Source: an uncultured Haemophilus sp. (lineage in GTDB: Bacteria; Pseudomonadota; Gammaproteobacteria; Enterobacterales; Pasteurellaceae). From it: DNA of 9,273 nt. Positions 6,909-9,273 of the stretch are shown piece by piece. The stretch spans positions 1 to 9,273 of the forward strand of contig NZ_CAJLNI010000076.1 in the NCBI RefSeq assembly GCF_905207935.1. Direction: 5' to 3'. Position numbers and translations under genes: made by a program. The notes under the pieces were generated by a model. The model saw only the letters and a list, made by a program, of their open reading frames with translations. It had not been told where the DNA came from and did not search any database. Each line of letters starts with the position of its first letter. The first letter of the stretch is position 1.

Positions 6909-7004
6909 ATGGCTGCAGAAAAATTAACCAAAAAACGTTTAATACAAATTATTATCATGCTGATTATTTTAGTTAGTGCATTCGTTTGGCGATATCTATT
7001 GTAA
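6909..7004 (+). CDS. Possible 31-aa single-pass membrane peptide, not recognised
   Basis: ATG at 6909 opens 31 codons ending in TAA. The peptide starts MAAEKLTKKRLIQIII and ends SAFVWRYLL. Residues 1-10 are charged (K5, K8, K9, R10). Residues 11-27 are almost all hydrophobic (IIIMLIILVSAFVW), long enough to span the inner membrane with the positive end in the cytoplasm. A weak ribosome site, GAAGAG, lies about ten bases upstream. It is divergent from fnr across 98 bases and converges on the adhesin gene. An uptake signal begins two bases after its stop, as is common just downstream of Haemophilus genes, and a hairpin follows. I do not recognise the family. It could be a real small membrane protein or a chance ORF in AT-rich DNA; the gene-like surroundings favour the former modestly. 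Confidence 0.55.
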   Translation: MAAEKLTKKRLIQIIIMLIILVSAFVWRYLL

Positions 7005-7005
7005 T

Positions 7006-7014
7006 AAGTGCGGT
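7006..7014 (+). repeat. DNA uptake signal sequence
   Basis: Exact AAGTGCGGT followed by CAAATTTTT, matching the extended Haemophilus signal with its AT-rich flank. It is single, with no inverted partner nearby, and starts two bases after the stop of the 31-aa ORF. Confidence 0.92.
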
Positions 7015-7038
7015 CAAATTTTTGATTGTTTTGAGAAG

Positions 7039-7070
7039 AAAAAAAGAGCCACGATTTTGTGGCTCTTTGG
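7039..7070. terminator. Terminator of the adhesin gene, possibly bidirectional
   Basis: AAAGAGCCAC (7043-7052) pairs with GTGGCTCTTT (7059-7068) over 10 bases with the loop GATTTT. On the minus strand it is followed by seven T, 20 bases past the adhesin stop. On the plus strand the tail is TTTGGTTTTT, so it may also end transcripts of the small ORF. Confidence 0.88.
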
Positions 7071-7088
7071 TTTTTAGTTTAAGTCAGA

Positions 7089-8849
7089 TTACCATTCGTA
7101 ACCAACACCCGCACCCACAGTAAATTGACCGCGAGTATCTGCAGCACCATTTACATTGGTTGACCAGTGACCATTATCTGAGTTACGAGACGCTTTAATT
7201 GCAATTGCGCTTTCGCCGCGGTGATGAGCAACCCCGGTTGATACCATGCTCTTGCCATCTTTACGTGCAGATGGCGCAGAAGCGATTGCAGCAACGCCAG
7301 CAATACCAGCGCGAGTTTTACGATCAACTTTGTTCACTTTATTATCAACATAACGTTTATTTGCTGCATCAGTTGGGGCTTTTGGATCCGCAACATTAGT
7401 GATGTATTGATTACCTGCATTAATACCGTTTTGATTAATTTGAACAGTTGAATTATTTACAGTATAAGAATCTGCTTTGATGTCTTTTGCTGTGCTAACA
7501 GTATAAGTTTTCACTTGGTTAGCATCATCATAAGCTTCTTCTACATTAATATTATCGCCAGCTTTCACTTTTACGTCAGATGTACGCACACGAATATTAT
7601 CAATACGCGTTTTGTTTTTGCCTACTTGGTCTGCAACCATATAGAGTTGAGAACCGTTAATTGCATCGGTAGAAGTAGCAGAAATTTCACCCGCACCTAC
7701 ATTAATAATTTGGCGTGTATGTGGCGTAATTGTTACTGTACGACCTGGAGTTGAGTGATCTGCTGGCGTGTAAGTTTCAGTTTTGTCTGAACCAACAGAA
7801 ACTACGGCTACAGGCGTGTTACCTGCAAAACCACTATATGTGATACCGTTAACTGTTGCGGTATTTTCTTGTGTTGCTGAACGAGTAATCGTGCCAGAGC
7901 CTAAGGCAACAGAGTTATCATCTTTTGCATAAGAGTCTTTTGATAAGGCTACGCTTTTTTCGCCTTTAGCATTAGCTGAATCGCCTAGTGCAGTAGACCA
8001 TTTACCTGTAGATGTTGCTGATGCACCAACAGCAACAGCAGAAGCGCCTGTAACAGTTGAATCGTTACCAATTGCCACAGTTGAATCGTTAGAGGCAACA
8101 GAACCAGTACCTACAGCTAATGAGCTTGTACCAGTCGCATTTGCTTGTGATCCAAATGCATTGCTATTTTGACCACTCGCATTCGCTTTTTGACCAATTG
8201 CAACAGTTTCGTTTGCTAATGCACTAGCAGCTGTACCAATTGCTGTTGCATTAGCTGCACTTGCTGTTGAGCCAAATCCAATAACCGTTGCATTTGTTGT
8301 TGAAGTATCTGTAATTTTATTATCTTTACCTAAAGCAAGGATATTCTTTCCAACCACTGCATTATTTGCACCAAACACAGAAACGGAATTTGTATTCGCA
8401 TCTGCTTCTCGATCTTTTTTAGGAGCGCCATCAGCCGGTTGTGCACCAATTTTATTATTGATGCCATATCCAATAGATCCATCTGCATAAACTTTATTGT
8501 TGTCTCCAAAGCTTTGAGTTTGTTTACCATACGCATCATTACCATCACCAAAAGCGTCAGCGTGTTTACCTTTGACCGTATTTTGGTTACCGAATGCAGA
8601 ACTAGATCCTTGATCTTCATTTGGGTTGCCTGATACAGGCACTGAATATACCTCGTTGCTTTGACCGATAACTGTATGGCTAGGTTCAATTACATTAGTT
8701 TTGTCTGCATAATTTTTGAATTCTGAAGTGCCCGAATAGAGTACGTTTGGATTAGTCTTATGAGGATCTGCGATTCTTTCCGCATGAGCTGTTGCTACAT
8801 TTAATCCTACGACTAATGCTGTGATTGCACTGATTTTAAAGTTTTTCAT
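7089..8849 (-). CDS. Trimeric autotransporter adhesin, YadA-like
   Basis: This 586-aa protein has the full plan of a trimeric (type Vc) autotransporter. A Sec signal peptide covers residues 1-23 (cut after AHA). About sixteen head repeats of roughly 14 residues with the pattern S-x-A-x-G fill 82-320. The neck (HANS motif) is at 383-403 (ISATSTDAINGSQLY). A short stalk of about 100 residues holds NVADPKAPTDAANKRYVDN. The YadA anchor covers about 506-586 and ends GVGYEW, with a terminal aromatic residue that fits BAM recognition. Three chains should form one 12-stranded outer-membrane barrel that displays the head, typically for binding host matrix, cells or other bacteria. The ligand is unknown. 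GAGGATATT precedes the ATG. It is monocistronic, with its own terminator, and looks like an accessory gene beside core genes. It is intact and far shorter than Hia or Hsf, so I give no gene symbol. Confidence 0.95.
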   Translation of the reverse strand: MKNFKISAITALVVGLNVATAHAERIADPHKTNPNVLYSGTSEFKNYADKTNVIEPSHTVIGQSNEVYSVPVSGNPNEDQGSSSAFGNQNTVKGKHADAFGDGNDAYGKQTQSFGDNNKVYADGSIGYGINNKIGAQPADGAPKKDREADANTNSVSVFGANNAVVGKNILALGKDNKITDTSTTNATVIGFGSTASAANATAIGTAASALANETVAIGQKANASGQNSNAFGSQANATGTSSLAVGTGSVASNDSTVAIGNDSTVTGASAVAVGASATSTGKWSTALGDSANAKGEKSVALSKDSYAKDDNSVALGSGTITRSATQENTATVNGITYSGFAGNTPVAVVSVGSDKTETYTPADHSTPGRTVTITPHTRQIINVGAGEISATSTDAINGSQLYMVADQVGKNKTRIDNIRVRTSDVKVKAGDNINVEEAYDDANQVKTYTVSTAKDIKADSYTVNNSTVQINQNGINAGNQYITNVADPKAPTDAANKRYVDNKVNKVDRKTRAGIAGVAAIASAPSARKDGKSMVSTGVAHHRGESAIAIKASRNSDNGHWSTNVNGAADTRGQFTVGAGVGYEW

Positions 8850-9179
8850 AATATCCTCGGTTGAGTTTTTTCTTTAATTACATAAAGATGCAATAAAAGA
8901 ATTTCATTAGAGTGGTGTAAAATATATAAATAATATAGGATTCGCTAAAAAATGGATATAACCATATGATTTGTAATGTTTATTCTGCACTACAAATATC
9001 ATTTCACATTATTCAGGAAACGATTGCGTACCTATGTGAGGGATTATAGATTGCTTTTTTTTTATAGGAAAGTAAATTACCATGGTTATTTTGTAAAGAA
9101 TTGTAAATTTTGTCTGAATATTCTTCGATCATTAGGAAATATATTTCCTTATTTAAGTTAAGGATATTTTAAATTTAAA

Positions 9180-9188
9180 AAGTGCGGT
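9180..9188 (+). repeat. DNA uptake signal sequence
   Basis: Exact AAGTGCGGT with the usual flank (AAAA before, CAATTT after). It is single and intergenic. Confidence 0.92.
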
Positions 9189-9228
9189 CAATTTGCAAGA
9201 AGATTTTCAAGATTGAGAAAAAATCCTG

Positions 9229-9234
9229 TATAAT
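9229..9234 (+). promoter_or_regulatory. Possible -10 element pointing out of the right edge
   Basis: An exact TATAAT preceded by TG (TGTATAAT). The hexamer 17 bases upstream, TTCAAG, is a weak -35, and TTGAGA at 9213-9218 is too close. It may serve a gene beyond the window on the plus strand. Confidence 0.35.
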
Positions 9235-9273
9235 CTCAAAAATTTTTTGTTCAATTTTAAGCTTTTGTAACCG

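Larger units (their letters stand above)
8850..9273. other. Gene-free AT-rich region upstream of the adhesin
   Basis: No convincing gene is seen in these 424 bases. They must hold the adhesin promoter (leftward). Several TATA-like hexamers occur on the minus strand around 8905-8945, but none has a good -35 at proper spacing. A run of nine T lies at 9055-9063. A lone TGTGA half-site (9036-9040) and a lone TCACA half-site (9003-9007) do not make a CRP site. The right end carries an uptake signal and a possible promoter leading out of the window. Confidence 0.6.

Noticed and set aside
8330..8689. Minus-strand ORF of 119 codons inside the adhesin gene
   Set aside because: It is an alternative frame of the repeat-rich head region, where low-complexity codons keep a second frame open. 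The main frame has complete signal, head, neck and anchor.
9003..9051. TCACA and TGTGA half-sites upstream of the adhesin as a CRP operator
   Set aside because: Each half-site lacks its partner at the six-base spacing: TGTGAGGGATT is followed by ATAGA, and TCACA is preceded by no TGTGA-like half.
8976..9161. Plus-strand ORF of 61 codons upstream of the adhesin
   Set aside because: No ribosome site, an odd composition rich in Tyr, Phe, Arg and Lys as expected from translated AT-rich non-coding DNA, no recognisable domain, and a poly-T run inside it.

Overview
The window looks like chromosomal DNA of a Haemophilus-type Pasteurellaceae, most likely Haemophilus itself (H. parainfluenzae or a near relative is a guess). 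It is AT-rich and carries six exact copies of the 9-base DNA uptake signal AAGTGCGGT/ACCGCACTT. The proteins look closest to the TopA and FNR of gamma-proteobacteria such as E. coli. I see no insertion sequence, phage gene, CRISPR array, tRNA or rRNA.

Layout, left to right. A LysR-family regulator (minus strand) runs off the left edge and is divergent from topA. topA (DNA topoisomerase I, 868 aa) is followed after one base by a LOG-family phosphoribohydrolase gene. That pair ends at a two-way terminator built from two inverted uptake signals, and it converges on a minus-strand gene for an exported DUF4198 protein. Next come uspE and fnr, both minus strand, a pairing also found in E. coli, but here each has its own hairpin terminator. 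A 98-bp divergent region separates fnr from an easily missed 31-codon plus-strand ORF that could encode a single-helix membrane peptide. This ORF converges on a 586-aa trimeric autotransporter adhesin of the YadA type (minus strand). The last 424 bp appear gene-free: AT-rich sequence upstream of the adhesin, an uptake signal and a possible -10 element pointing out of the window.

Regulation is readable in three places. A perfect CRP half-site pair, TGTGA-N6-TCACA, lies upstream of the DUF4198 gene at about -60 from a predicted start, as expected for class I activation. The fnr promoter carries an FNR-like box over its predicted start, which suggests autoregulation by oxygen state. uspE has a good sigma-70 promoter of its own.

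Most genes are ordinary core genes: DNA topology, oxygen sensing and stress response. The accessory part is the adhesin. I do not see a clear new multi-gene system. The points most worth checking are the small ORF beside fnr, the CRP-linked His-capped DUF4198 protein, the Arg-to-Cys change in a conserved TopA motif and the two-part head of the adhesin.
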